From Diprion similis (taxonomy: Eukaryota > Arthropoda > Insecta > Hymenoptera > Diprionidae): a DNA stretch of 64,000 nt. Shown one piece after another: positions 35,103 through 48,968 of this stretch (position 1 is the stretch's first letter; each line of letters begins with the position of its first letter). The notes under the pieces were generated by a model. That model was not told the DNA's origin. It saw only the letters and a program-made list of their open reading frames with translations, and did no database searches. The stretch lies in the NCBI RefSeq assembly GCF_021155765.1, contig NC_060105.1, positions 3,596,001-3,660,000 of the forward strand. The letters are read 5' to 3'. A program made the position numbers and the translations under genes.

Positions 35103-36570
35103 TCAGTCCAGTGACACAACGACAGGCGCTTCATCGTCCTCTTCGTCTTGCAGGCAAGTAAAGTCCCAGAGAAACTTTTTCGTGAGTCTATCACGCACTC
35201 GGACCGCCTGGGTTTTCAGACGTCCGTCGACTTTGTCGTTGGATTCAATATTGGCGAACAAATTACGCAGGTTGTGATACACGAAATTATTGCTAGCCAC
35301 AATGTCGCACAGCACTTCTTCCGGAACGCAGGCCACTTGTGCTTCCAATGTCTTTAGAAACTCCGAGTAAATGGACCGCCGCAGCGGTATCGCCGTGTCA
35401 GCTCCGCACAAAAGACCGACCAGCTTTTTCCAGTGCTCAAACGCATCTAAGCTCTGTCCAACCAAGAAGCAAATGAACGCCAGCTGAAGTTCTCCCATTA
35501 TTTCCATCGGGCTGTAATTTCATGATTTTCAATTAATAGTCGTACATAAATTTCGCTCCTTATTTCAAACGGAAACCGGATACTCCACACACTTTTTCAA
35601 TTCAGCCAACATCTTTTCCAGGGCGTAGCTGGAATCAAGAGAATGTTGCGTTATTTCAGCAGGCGTTGCTCCATCGGGATAGCTTCTGTCCGGTAGCTTA
35701 GTTAGCCTCAGCTCAGTCCCTGCTCTTGGTTTCAATTGAGGAAGCAGCTGCTGCTCTCTGTCCTCGGCGGACAAACCGCTGCGTCGAGTTCTCTTCTCCA
35801 CAGCCTCTCCGCCTCTGGGCCTAGAAGCATCGTCACAATTCTCCAACTCCAGAGCTGATCGGATGTACCTGAAAATGAGCAGTATTAGTATAATAATATA
35901 TGGGTAAATCGAGGAGTTATTAATGCCGAAACCTTTCCATACCCACAAACTGGCGTACATCTTTCTACAACTGCATCGTCAACCGTGTTCGTCAATCCCT
36001 TCCACTGTTCCCAAATGTCGTAAGGATAAGGGCCAAGAAATTGATCCAAGCTAGTTAGATTCTGTTTCAGCCTACAGACTGTTTCCTCTGAAGGAGCTGT
36101 AAGAGCAAAAAGTGTCGGTATGTGAATACTGGTGTAAACTGTATGCGGGAAGAATTAAAAATTCCGTACGTTCTGTGCTGACATCCTCTTTCTCGGCGTC
36201 CCAAGACATGGCCAAGAATTCGGACTTCTTAAAGTTGTGAATAAAGCCTGAACGAGGTGCAAGATCTCCAAACTCATTGACAGCACTGCAAGATAGAAGG
36301 TGGACTGATTTAGGATTTGTTCCAATTATCGATGATTCCATCATCAAGCTCTGCTGTATTATTGTTCAGTTTCATTTACCTGTAATGAATATAATGAAAC
36401 CCTGGAGGGATCATTTTAACACCCTTGAACTTTTCACCGGTATTCCAAGACTTCATATCAACTCCAAAATCCGTCCCCAGAGGAACATTGAGCAGAACCA
36501 AAGTCGCCCCTTCGACTAAGAGGCGTTTAGCCAATTCCTGATCCATTTCTACACTTTCTGTGTTGCTCAT
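35103..36570 (-). CDS. AAR2: AAR2 splicing factor (U5 snRNP assembly)
   Basis: Five exons on the - strand: 36380-36570, 36170-36285, 35943-36096, 35584-35868 and 35103-35511. All have GT-AG sites and the phases agree at every junction. The protein has 384 residues, the length of human AAR2. AAR2 holds Prp8 during cytoplasmic U5 snRNP assembly and is later replaced by Brr2. Supporting segments are [20 protein letters not shown], the conserved [44 protein letters not shown] and, in the C-terminal helical domain, [20 protein letters not shown]. The tail is acidic (DEEDDEAP). Two donors had alternatives (exon 3 ending before GTATGG, exon 4 before GTATCC); only the chosen ones keep the frame. Confidence 0.93.
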
Positions 36571-39500
36571 TTTTCGAGTTGAATCGTTGAAAGCTATACC
36601 TTGAACAGCGAATCTTTACATCCTCTAAAAAACATAGTTAAAATTAAATAAACATGTAAGATTCAAGTATGATTCTAACCTATTTATACCCACCGATTTC
36701 ACATTTACGCTCAGACGTACGAGTGTCAAGTGTGATTTTACGCTCTGAAAATCACAGAGGCATCGACAATTCGCGTCATTTTCATGTCGCCATTCTCTAA
36801 TGCTTTATTTTGCACAAAATTAAGAGTTTTTGACAAACACGTTGAACCGTCACGCGCATAATTCGCAAGCCTGTGTGATTGTGATTGGCGTATGTATGTA
36901 CAGATGATTTTGTATACCTATTGATGGATTTTAGAGATCGGTGACCCCATTTTCCATGTTTCCACCTATCTTACCGATCCAAGCGTCACCTATAATGTGC
37001 CGGCATGATAGAAGTTGATACAAACGTTCTTTGCAGTGGTAATACAGATATTGATTTTACCAACAATTATTTCATACCCAGTTATCCGAGATCAGAATTC
37101 CTGATATAAATATCTATTGATTGCTAGTTTTCTACAGTCTTCTACAATGTTAATAATTTTTCAATTACATTAATTTATCCTCGTTTTATATGATTATTAG
37201 AATATCCAGATATGCGCTAATGTTTAAATCATTAGTGTAGGAAATTTGAAATGGTACGAAAAAGATTACTTGAATGACAGAGAGTGGATTGAAATTGCAA
37301 ATGATAATTAATGATATTTCTTGATCTTGGCCATCGCTTTTTTTAAAACAAAATTGGTACATCTTATATTTACGCAATTTCAATTTATTAATCTTATCAC
37401 GTTACCGTAATTTCATTACACATTACCTAATTCATTTACATTAAAATTATTTAAATATTTCATAATATATGTATACGCGTGTATATATATCTATTTATTC
37501 ATTTATTCATTTACCTATATTCATGTATCAACTATTTACACGTGTGTATCGATATTACAATGATATATCACGGTTATTGAAATCATAATACGATGATAAT
37601 ACGTTCTTTCTACATGTTAAATTAAATATAATACAAACAATGGTTTATAATAACCGTCGATCAGAATCCTGCTCATTGTCAGCCAATTCTAGCTAAGTTA
37701 CATTTTCCATCCATTATAATAATTAAAATATAAAAATAATAGCCTCCGTTAGGCAGCTCCGAAGCCGTTTTGGAGGGGCACCAGATTCAAAGTGGCCGCA
37801 CAATTTCTGGTTTCTGAGCATTTTTACCGCATTTATACATAGAAAGCAGCCTCATCTTACGAAAATTTGAAACCAAGTACAACCGGGCAAACGCAAAACA
37901 TATGTATATATATATAGATATAATTCATTTAATTTTACTTTGCCGTACTGCGCAAAATCTTCTCTGTTTAGGCACTACAATTACAATATAAGTGATGTCC
38001 TTCAGTCCTATACTTATTAATTTTATGTTTTTTCTCTTCTTTTTCATTCTCAGCTACGTTACTTACATAGGTATTTATAATTAAATCACATTTTACTCTG
38101 TGACTATGTGTGTTATAGATTGTTGATTATTTTTAATAATATTATCATTACTAATATTATTTATTTTATCATCGTTATTTTTATCATTATCATTACGAAT
38201 AATAAATTGGTTGAAGCAAGGAACTGTGTAGTATAATAGTACTTTAAAGTCGTTACGTTATAGAATTATTTAAGTTCACGGTAAATATCACTCGAAAGCT
38301 CCTAATAAAGAAAAATAAAAACGAGTGACAGGTGCAGAAAATTCGACAAGATAATTCCTCATATTACTTGCCAATACACGAAAATTATACGTTGGAAATA
38401 ACATTTTTCATCTAAAATGCATGAAAAAAGATCCGAATGATTAGTCTGACTCGTGGAAAAATTCCATGATTGTACATACAAAATACGTGCAGATACCTTT
38501 CACATGTTTCACACTTGCTAATTGCATAAAAAATATTATTCGATTATGTGTACAAACACTCGTACTCGTTACATTTATCATTTTCACGCTCGCGCAAAAG
38601 TTAAGTAATAAATAAGGGGGAGAAGAGAAAGTAATAAATTTGAAACGAGTTTAGAATAAAAAGGAACAAATGCTTGTTGGAATAAAAGCATCTTATCTGT
38701 TCTGATGTATGCCATACATGGAATGAATCACCTACACGACTGCTAATCGTGTTATACGACCGTGTATCAAAACATGATTATAAAAATGAAGATATAACTT
38801 GAAAAAGTTGCCTATCAATAAATCTAGTACAACTATAATAATCCACTCTATTGTATAAAATAGAATATACACTGTAGACAGCAGAAGGCCAATAATTTTC
38901 GAAGTAAAATTTCATGTAAGCGAACTCCATTCAAGCTGGGTATTTCTTTGTTTTTTTGTTTCCCTTTTTCGTTTTCGAACAATAGAAATTGTGATCATTC
39001 AACAAAATACTGTTCACTATAATTCAATACTAAAATAAATTAATCACGTAACATCCAATTTTATTTTTTATTTTTCGTAAACATAAAATTTTACTCTGAA
39101 AGTTTAAATCCAACTATGTCTCGCAGTGCCGAGTTTAGAATCTCTTTTTAAATCAGTAATGATTAGCTACCAAAAGTAGACCAAGTAATGAAAGATTTGC
39201 AATGCAAATCCATTCTTGACATATTACTTAATAAATTAACAAACCAAAAATAATAATAATAATAATTTTACTAAGAATATGTATAATATATACAAACAAT
39301 TGCGTACAATTGATAACAGCATCAGATTAATTTTGGCTTGTTACTGGTGAAATTCAATTACTTTTTCACTCTCTACATCACTCAATAAGTCATAATCGAT
39401 AATCATATACCTATTTATTATTATAATTGCAATTAGTCAATTCGTAACAAATTTCTACACGCGCGTATAGACAGGATGGAATCGATTCAAGTAATCAAGC

Positions 39501-39574
39501 TCACAAGTTTCTTTGTCAAATAATAAAAATAAATACATGCATAAATGCGATGACGTTAAATAACTACTTAAAAA
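36571..39574. other. AT-rich spacer after AAR2
   Basis: It holds the likely AAR2 promoter near 36600-36900. Beyond that is very AT-rich DNA that could be the 3' UTR of the serine-rich coiled-coil gene on the - strand. TTTA-type repeats lie near 37490-37510 and an AAT run near 39250. No coding frame is convincing. Confidence 0.5.
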
Positions 39575-39892
39575 TTAAGCATCGCTGGAAATTGGGTGAC
39601 TCTCAAGGGAATCACACTCGGCGAGAGCTTCGCCTCGTCTTAAGGGAAACTCATCTGTAGTAAGACTTTCTGCGATTAAAGCAGCCGAATCAATGCTATC
39701 AAAATATCTTGGCGGCCAGACAGCAGAGCTAGTGCGAAAATGTCGCGTCGGTGATCCCAGGATGAATTCAACGCGGGTAGATCCAGTTACCGAGGATGTC
39801 TCTTGGTTCAAAGAATCTGGGTACAGGGAAGATTCGCTGTGCCTGAAGCTGCCACTCGTAGAACACCAAGAGCTCGGAGGATCGGTAAATCC
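39575..39892 (-). CDS. Probable alternative last exon of coiled-coil gene
   Basis: A 105-residue open exon that follows a good acceptor (TTTTCTAG) and starts in phase 0 with GFTDPPSSWCSTSGSF. It continues through RVEFILGSPTRHFRTSSAVW and PPRYFDSIDSAALIAESLTT to HPISSDA and TAA. Composition is Ser-rich and protein-like, unlike the surrounding DNA. A phase-0 donor (GGAAAG/GTACGA) inside the exon ending at 42560 would join it in frame, replacing the 22-residue tail of that exon. The intron of about 2.7 kb has no other exon that I can see. It could instead belong to a separate small gene. Confidence 0.6.
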   Translation of the reverse strand, partial: GFTDPPSSWCSTSGSFRHSESSLYPDSLNQETSSVTGSTRVEFILGSPTRHFRTSSAVWPPRYFDSIDSAALIAESLTTDEFPLRRGEALAECDSLESHPISSDA

Positions 39893-42559
39893 CTAGAAAA
39901 TGACAGCCCCTAATAAATTCGTTGCTTGTATCGTAGGATAATCAGTAATAGTAGGAATAATAAAGTAAAATTCATTGAATTACAGAATTCAAAAAAACTT
40001 GACATTACAGGGATTGATCTTCACCTGTAACAATTCAACACAAACTCATTTTCCAAGAAGTGCAATACTAACATAGATAAATGACTCATTTGTTTTTTTT
40101 CCACAAAATTTGTACATTTCAAAACAAGATAAAGAACTCGAGGAAACTTTTTTCTTTCAGACTTTGGTACATGGTGGACCATAACGATATCATAAAAAAT
40201 GGAGGATTACTATTATTGTAGTCCTGAATATAACAGACAAAACGGTCATTGAACCTCAGGCCAAGCAGATACAAGCGTGTGGTATCGAATTATTTGATTT
40301 GTATTTAATAAGTGCCGTTGTAATTTATAGATTTATACACGAAGTGGCCGCATCCATGATGATCAGGCATATATGTATAAACTAGCAAATAAACAATACT
40401 TGAGCAAATTAAATAGCAATCAAAACAAAAAAAAAAACTTATATATATATATAAAACAATTAAAGTGTAACGAAAAATATGACGATGCTTAACAATGTGT
40501 GAATGAATATGCCATGTATACCAATAGTTGTTTTTCAAACTGACTTGTTTCGTGTGTGCGAATATTGTGGTTCAATGTCGATGTCACATGATCGATTTAT
40601 CTCAAATAGTAGAATCAGATTAATGAAGTAAATGAATGAATATATGAACCGAAATGGCAAACAAGGATTTGATGACCCGTGAATGAAGGATAATGGCCAT
40701 GGGGTGGGTTTTTTTAGGATATAAACGCCGACTAGAAAACTAGATGAAGGCTTTCCTGTTGACATGCACTACCAAGTACAGTTTTTCCCATAGAAACCAG
40801 GATATAAAAAAAAAAATCTAAAAATATTCCCTCGACCAATACGGTAACAAAAGCTTCCTACGTACGAATTAAGAAACCAAACCAATCCAAACCAAAACAA
40901 ACCAAACCAAAGGCAATGTCAATTGCACTCAACGTCTTGTGGTCAGTAAAAAAGTTCTCCCAACTTACATACTGTTAAAATTTTTCAAATTTGTTGTCAG
41001 TACGACTTTTTGCATACTGTAGTAGTAATTTTGAGCTAAGATCAGAGATTCGAAAGAGAAGAAGCCTCGGCGAAGGACTTTTTTAGATAGAAATGTGATC
41101 TGAATTCGCTCAAATCTATAATACCAGTTAAGTGAAGTTCTGATCATCTCAATGGCGTGCAATAATATCAGATTATTACCAAATCTACTACTGCTACTCC
41201 ATATACATATTTAGAACGATAATGACCTAGGTCATATGGCAAATATGTATATAATTATACCGTCATAAGCTACATGTGTGTATATAATAAAGTTGAGGTA
41301 AATAAAAAGAAACATAAACGGGTTACATGTTTTCTACGTACATACTACCATTCTACAGGCAAATAACAGCTTACCACATCCAAGAAAAGCGTTGAAAGCA
41401 AATGATAATAAAAGAAGCATAACTTACGAGAAGAGCGACGGACGGACGGACTGACTGACTGACTGACGCGAGAAGGGGCCGTTTATTTTGGCCATTGTGT
41501 TCGTTTGGACGACATTGGGACGGTCTCGAACGCACACTCGCTGCGCTCCAGATCAGACTTTTGGTAGAAGAAGTGGATGGTGGTTGATTGATTGGTGCTA
41601 TTCGATTAACGGTTTCATAGCTGTGTTCTTGTTCGTCAATTGTTAAAGGAAATAAAAATGATCGGTATCGACGTCAGTCGTCAGTTTCGTTTTCTTTTCT
41701 TGTAAACATACACAGTAGATATATATTCTTTTTGTTGCTGTTATTGTTGTTTTTTTTTTCATGTATATATATTTATTACACAACGATGGTCGACGAAGGT
41801 AGTCACAAGTGCAGACTCGATGTTCAGTAATCGTCAGATGCAGATCCCGTCATCGATATATATCCACGTGAGAGACAAACATTACACGTGTCAACACCGT
41901 GGGTTGCAAGATTGGTTTTTTAGAGTTTTCGCATGGATATTAGTTCATATGGTTTTTTTTTTTTTTTTGCTTTTCGTCAGTTTCAATTTCACAATGAAAA
42001 TCCTACCTCTTTGTCGTCTGGCAAGTGTACTGAAATTTGAAATTAGAAAGAAAAAAATCAGCGTAAAGAGGTGGTCGCGATATGACATTACTGTCATCTA
42101 CATAAAATAGTTAATTTATAATTTATAAATGATATGACAATGACGATTATGAGGATGACGATGACGGTATAACTTATAATGACGTGAAAACAAGTCAATG
42201 GAATAAGACAAGAAATGAAAGTAAAAAAAATCACATTTTAAACAAAACATGAATCCTTATATCGATATACGGGGTTTCGGCTACGAACGATTATTTTTTC
42301 CCACTGGACTAAAAAAAATATTTGTAATTTCATATCAAATGATTCAGTGTCTGATATGTATATCATATATGAGTGTATGTGCAATATGCTTTGTGTATGA
42401 CGATGCTGAAGATGATGAATCGGAGACGAGGACCGAGGACCGTGGATCATCGGGACGACGAGGAAGCTGTGACAAAGAGGAAGGGGGGGAATGTATGTAC
42501 GAGACCGAGGCCGAGGTACAGCGGTGGATTATCGTCCCGTGATCTCATGTGTATCCCTA
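39893..42559 (-). other. Probable intron before the alternative last exon
   Basis: AT-rich, with no coding frame worth calling. It contains a run of AAACC-type units near 40880-40912, a TA run near 40440 and, at 41437-41467, a GACG array that changes into a GACT array (TCAG units on the - strand). Confidence 0.4.
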
Positions 42560-45020
42560 CTACGTCGGGCCATTTGACAACGGTGATTTCAGCCAGCTGC
42601 TCCAAAAAAATTGCTTTGCTGGTCGTACCTTTCCTGTGTCAGACTCAACGGAGGGACGTGCAAGACTGTGGGCACGACGTGCAGGTGCGGGTGGACGCCG
42701 CGGAGGAGTTCCCGGTGAATTAACGACGTTCTGCACCCCACCGGACTCGAGAGAGTCTCTCGCCTCTCTGCCGACCGAACCGCGAGACAAAGAGGACGAA
42801 GATTTGTTCAAAGAGTCACGGCTGTTCGAGCTGCAGTTATAATTGTTATGTCGAGGCAAAGATCTGTTTAGTGAATCCTTGGTGGCCGATGAAGTGGTTT
42901 GATCCTTGTTGTTAATACTATTGTTCAAGTTTCCACTTCCATTACTTCCACTGTTGCCCTTTGTTCTCGGTAAGCTTTTGTTACTCAACGACTCACGACT
43001 CGAGTCTCTCGTTTTTGAAAATGATTTCCCACCGAGACTGTCACGGCTCGAATCCCTCGGCTGTCTCGTAAGAGACTTTAACGATTCTCTGCTGTTGTTC
43101 CGACCGTGGGTTGGCGGTTTTGGCGCCGTCTGCTTCGCCCCAGGAAGCGGTATTCTGCTGGGTCGTCGACGAGGAGACGGTATCATTTCCTGGTGGTGAT
43201 CTCTCGCCGATTCCGTGCTGCTCCCGGGCTCAAGACAACCCTGATCACTACCTCTGGCCGCCTCGATGTCACTGTCATTCGGATCGACTTCTGTGGGTGG
43301 TCGATGCTGAAAACGTTCAAGAACTCGAACTCGTGCTCGCGTTCCCTCCAGCTCGATATTTCTCTCTGCAAGCTGAAACGTAGAAGAAATTCGTTACAGA
43401 TCATTAAAAGATATATAGATCCAAAGATAAACGAACATGCATCAATTAAGTTCAATCGATGACAAATTATACATACTTGAAATCGGAGGTCATCGTTCTC
43501 CTCTCGCGTTTTGTCTAAACGATCCGTAAGGATTTCAGAATTCTTTTCCGCTTCGTTCAGTCGCTCTTGCAGAGTCTGGAACAACAATTGAAAGAAAAAC
43601 AATGTTAGTTAATTACTCAATAACTTAATGAGGAACAAACGTTGCTATGTATTAATTCTAATTACTATAGTACTATAAAATAAAATCACCACCTCCTCAT
43701 CCTCACCTGATTATGGACGGTAGTAGTGATAAGGTGCCGCTGAAGTTCAATAGGCGAATGTTCGTGTAAAATGGCGACAATTTTTTTCGAATCAACATTT
43801 TTCGGACGCCGAAGATCCTTGGGGGATATAAGTACAGAGTCCAAGCGTCCGAGTCGACACCTATTCGTGTCATCATTGGAATTGTTAAGAAGAACATCAT
43901 CGTCCGCGTTCCTGGATGCCTCCTTGTAACTAGCCTGGTTAATATTAGCGAGTACATTTTTCTCAATGGTCCTTGTCCGAAATCGATTCTTATGAGATTT
44001 GCTCGCCGAACCAACGCAGGCGAACGCTGAAACGTTGCTTCTGATATTGCCGTGTGATTTCGGCGACGATATGGGTGGTGGACTGGCTGGCACTATCCTC
44101 TGCGCCCCGGGCGCGTGGAGGATCTCGCTCTTGGCCTCGATCTCAGCCCTGAGACGATCCTCGAGGCCGTTCCTAAGTGCGGCCAAGGCCTCGAGTTCCG
44201 ATTGCAGTTCCTGAGCCCGGGCTCGACTCGATATCGTCTCGGCTTCGAGCTCGGTCACCTTGTCTATGAGGCGCTCCTTCTCTCTGCGCAACGCCGTAAC
44301 CTGAACCTCGTCGTCGTCGTCGATCCTGGCCGGCTCATCGGGCCTGGCGACCTTCCTGACAGCCTCGAGAACGTCGTCGGATAGGCCGAGTTCCTCTGGC
44401 GCCGCGCTTTCGAGTCGCCCCTGGAGGCACTCGACTTCCTCGCGTAGCCGCGTTCCTCGCCTGTGAATGACGTCGAGGAGATTCCACAGCTCGTCCTCGG
44501 CTTCATCGAGGACCGGTCGGGGGCTCGGAGGACGAGGAATAGCCGTCGATGCGCTGTCCTTGGAGGAGGTCTCCGTGCTAAACCCGGAGTCCTGGACCGT
44601 CGCGCTGTGCTTGTTACCGCCGCTGTGGGAGTTGCTCCGGCTCCGAGGAAGCGACGAGGAGGATTCACCCTCCCTCGGTGCTCGTCGTCTCACTCGTCCC
44701 GGTTCCCATTCGGCGATTCGACGTGACGAAGGACTCGTCAACGGCTGTAGAGGAATATTCGTTGCCGACGACATCACGGACGCCGAAGACGCGGGCGACG
44801 CCGAGGCGGCCATCTTGTGCCGGAGGTTTGGGAACGTCTCGATGACGAGGTCCCGGAACTCGAGCAGGGCGCCGACTTCATTCTGTAGCTCCTGTAACGC
44901 CACCAAGGACTTGGCTTGCTCGCTTATCAGGTAGTGGAACGGTCCCGGTCGGAGGGGCAGACAGTCCATACCACCACCTCCGCTGACTACTCCGCCTTCT
45001 GTCGAACCACTGCTACATTG
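42560..45020 (-). CDS. Serine-rich coiled-coil protein, 3' part of gene
   Basis: Three exons: 43707-45020, 43477-43575 and 42560-43372, all phase 0 with good splice sites. From the ATG at 44969 (MDCLPLRPGPF, good Kozak context) they give 724 residues. The frame is open upstream to the acceptor at 45021, so an earlier start in an exon not found here is possible. A hydrophobic helical block at residues 8-50 reads LISEQAKSLVALQELQNEVG then ALLEFRDLVIETFPNL. A Ser/Pro-rich linker follows with VQDSGFSTETSSKD. Coiled coils lie at about 156-188 and 222-285 and in exon 2 (LQERLNEAEKNSEILTDRLD). The C-terminal third repeats SRDSL or SRESL at least six times between basic residues. A cytoskeletal scaffold is plausible, but I cannot name the family. 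The last exon may be cut at 42629 and joined to 39892. Confidence 0.8.
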
Positions 45021-48000
45021 CTGAAACAGAACGAAACGAAATCCACGGTCACTCCTTGATTCTAAACAAATACAACAAATTTTCCTTATTCGGGATAGCG
45101 ACAATTTTGTACAAATAAAAGTCGTTCACTCAATTCCCAAAAACACAGGCTATTGCTTCGTTTCATTTTGAAAATCAGCTCAACTGTAGTTACAAAGTAT
45201 ATATATATAGTTGAGGTTTGAAAACATTTCATAAAAAAAAGTACGTTTAACGTAAATATTTATTGCACATAATATTACTCTGTAAAAGTTTGAGGTGAGA
45301 TCCGGAAATGTTTGAATGTTTGCAAACCGATAGCAAAGACAGTGGCAGGGATTTCTGATCATTTCAACAGTTCAACGACTGTCACTTCGCACCATATCAC
45401 GATTCGAAGAGTACTGAAGTGATTTTAGGAGTGATTAAGGACGACCTAGCGAACGTCACGCCGATTGGTTCAACACTGTTTGTGATTATGTATACTGAGG
45501 ACGATCGAGTTACGTACGGTTATAAGTACCAGGAATACCTATAGGAATATACATATAGAACAATCAACCCCTCTGTCTACAAAGCTATAGCTGACTCATG
45601 GAAAATATTTACTTTGCTTTGTCGAATGACTGTATCCTTAGAATTTAAAATCCGTATTACATATATTGTACAGGGATACTACTTGGCGAGCAATAAGAGA
45701 AAACAGAAAGACAAAAGCAATAAACGTGATATCTATGCACGATATTACAAAAGTTATGCATTAAACGTCAAAGAATTTCATTAGTTTATTATCGATTATT
45801 CATAATTGATCTAAACGAAGATTTTCAAATCCACAAAACGTACATCCACAACAATCACTATTCGACGATAAAACGAACTTCTGTTCCCTCACCGTTTCTG
45901 TATAAACGGAATTCAAGCGATTTGTAAGCAGCGACGTCAGTCGTTGAACAAGTGATTTAAATAAAAAACAAATTCATCACTGTATGCGCGCACTAATTAC
46001 ACATACATCCAAAGTCTAAAAGAGATTGACGCAAGTATATTTTTAGTACATCATACACATATACATGTACCCTAAAATGGTGTCACCAAAATTTTTTTTC
46101 AAAGCGATTATCACAACGTGCATGAATGTACGTGTAATACACGCATGACGATGTATATATACGACTTGTTATCTACCTGTTATGACTCAGTTATAATGGT
46201 CATTAGGTGAGACGGCCTGTTTATCCCAGGATTAAATCGCGCCTCGCCTCTATTACGACTGTGCGTATATATCATATCCACAAATACGTATCCACCACCC
46301 ACTCATTCTCACGACTTTGTTACACTAACTTAAATAATTCACTTGACATTCGAGTAGTCGCGTCGTTGTCGTCACAGTGTAGATCTACCGCGGTAACAGC
46401 CGAGTAACGACGTCGAGCAAGACGTAGTGAAATTCGAAACTTTCGTAGGTACAGTGTTTTTAAACAACATGTTCCTTAAACCTCCTACACCTTAATACTG
46501 CAGAGTCAAATCGACGCCTACCGGTAGTAAAAAAAAAGAGAAATAATTATTGTAGAACGTAAAACGTGTAAGGAAAAAACTCTCCTCTTTCATAGCATTT
46601 CCGATCTCAAAATTTATCCTGCTGTTACTAATGTTATTATGTTATCCCACACTTTTCCGCATTATCAAAAGTCACGCACAATTGGCATTAATTATCGATA
46701 TTTATCGCATTCGAAAGCGGCTTACACACATGGTAGAGGTGTACTCTTATTGTTAGGCAAAGTTGTTCTTCATTCATTCCAACGACAGACTGTGTTCCTG
46801 ATGCCTACCGGCAACTGACGTTCTCCTCCTGGCTTTTCTCCTCGTTTGCAGTGTGACGTGCATGCACGAGGTTGTGTGCATAGAGGAGTACGAATGTGCA
46901 GCATGGCAAAGAAGAAGAGATAGGTGGCCGTGTGCCGGTATCAGGTCTTTCCCCTTGCACTCGCAATTCCTTCAGCAATGACACACAGCCCGTGAAGCAT
47001 AACAACTAGGTACAGAGGACATTTATCTGGCCGTTCGAGCATGCATAGAAAGTGCGACGGTCTATCCGTTTCTAGGATATATACATACACTAAATGTAAA
47101 TCTCTATTTGGACGTGCGACAAACGATACTCTACGTTATCTGCTGTATGACCACTGACTCGTAACGGCGTACCTACTGCAAGTTTCACCTTTTGACCTAA
47201 GTTCAAGCTTACCAGAGGCCCTGAGAGTCATTTTCAAGCTCTGTTAAGGTGATACCAAAAAAAAGCATATTTTTTTGATTTTTCTTTTGTTACAGAGTAA
47301 AATTTACGTTTTTTTTTTTTTTTTTTTTTTTTTGTCTCAATTTATAACCATATTCCTACTGTGTGGATTTGACAAAATTTTTTTGAAACAGTATGACAGC
47401 AATTTAGTTTTCGAATTCAACGACGTTTGCATTATGCACCTATGATTTTATATAATCAGACATTCGTCGATTTGTTGTTAGACAGATATCGTTTATTTTA
47501 TAACTTTTATATTTTCTTCTCTTTGCTAGGCCGTTTTCACCGCTAGAGGTTTCCACCTCGTCTTATTTAATACTGTTATTAGCCAAGTGCACGGTCTAGT
47601 GACACTTGAAACCCCTCGAGACAGCCGAGACTCAGTAGTCTCGTCAAAGAGAGGGTGAAAAACAATCTAAAAAGCTGTTGTCTTCTCCATGCACGCAGCA
47701 AAGGTATGAAAAATATCAAAGAGTTGACGGAAGGTGATTCGTCACATTCTCAAAGGAGGAAGTGACTTGGATATTGTTACTTCTTACAAGTATAAAATTA
47801 TTTTATACGATCAGCGAATAAACCCGAAACTTTGAAAGACGATATTGCAAATTCGCGTAGTCATTCAGGGCGTCTCTGACGGGGATTTGATGTTTTCATA
47901 TTTCCTCAGGCGTATAATAAACCATCCGAAATCAAAGGATTGATCATTAAAACTTGGTCCGGAGTTACAAAAGGGTTTCTTTTCACCATGATTGGCGGGG

Positions 48001-48313
48001 GCGGAGATCGAAGGATGATTAAAAGTTGGGGCTTCCCGCCAGTCAAAGTCGACTCGTATGCCTATTATTCGCGAAGTGGTCTCGCCCAAAGGGACGGCTT
48101 ATAAGGTGGTCTTTCTCGTGAGACGTTTTCGAATGAAAGTTATAACAGAGGCTTGCGATACGTACGCAGATAACAAGTTGAAGATGGTGGTCCGAGGCAT
48201 CGCATAATTCACAAGTCAAGAAACATCGCTTCAGACGGGTTATAATTAGGTATAAATACATGCAGATATGCGAGAAAAGCCCATCACATGTATGTATGTG
48301 TGTGTATATATTA

Positions 48314-48924
48314 GGGTGGTGCAAAGAAACTGACTTTTTTTTTTTTTCGAGTCTCGTGTGACAAAATGTTAGTTTTTGATGTTTTAAAAGCCCACTCCAA
48401 AGGACAGCTGAAAAAAAATTTTTTAGAAGTCGCTCTAAATTTAAAAAAATGTCAAAAATTGTCAAAAAATTAAATTAAAAAAATTATAATTTCAGTATTT
48501 TGTTTGATTTTTAATTCATGTCGTGGTGTATTGTTATCGATTCTTTCTTACTAAATTAAAGAAAGAAAATTTATGAAATTTTAATACGAATATTAAAAGG
48601 TCGCTCGAAAAGATCTAAAGAAATGCACCAAAAAATGAAAAAAAATTATGAGCGACCGTCCAAAATTCAAATTTTGAACTGAAACTTTCGGAAACTTCTT
48701 TTTTTTTTGTCTATAAAATTATACCGTAACGAGAAAAAAAAAAATAAAAAAAAATAAAAAAATCGATTTTTGACGATTTCTGACGTTTTAAAAAATGTGG
48801 AGCAACCTCTTAAAAATTTTTTTTTTTAACTGTCCTTTGGAGTAGGATCTTAAAACATCAAAAACTAACATTTTTTCACACGAAACTCAAAAAAAAAAAA
48901 ATAGTCGGTTTGTTGGCGCCACCC
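48314..48924 (+). mobile_element. Palindromic MITE, copy A (611 bases)
   Basis: It begins GGGTGGTGCAAAGAAACTGA and ends with the inverse, TCGGTTTGTTGGCGCCACCC, flanked by TA on both sides, the target-site signature of Tc1/mariner elements. The halves continue as inverted copies (TTAGTTTTTGATGTTTTAA on the left, TTAAAACATCAAAAACTAAC on the right; CCACTCCAAAGGACAGCTG against AACTGTCCTTTGGAGT). It has no transposase frame. A long TA array abuts the right end. Confidence 0.85.
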
Positions 48925-48926
48925 TA

Positions 48927-48965
<39 letters not shown>
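48927..48965. repeat. TA dinucleotide array next to MITE A
   Basis: About 18 TA units begin just after the right end of the element, suggesting insertion into, or growth from, a TA-rich target. Confidence 0.9.

Positions 48966-48968
<3 letters not shown>

Noticed and set aside
42249-44934. Long + strand frames over the coiled-coil gene
   Set aside because: They are antisense to exons with good splice sites and consistent phase on the - strand.
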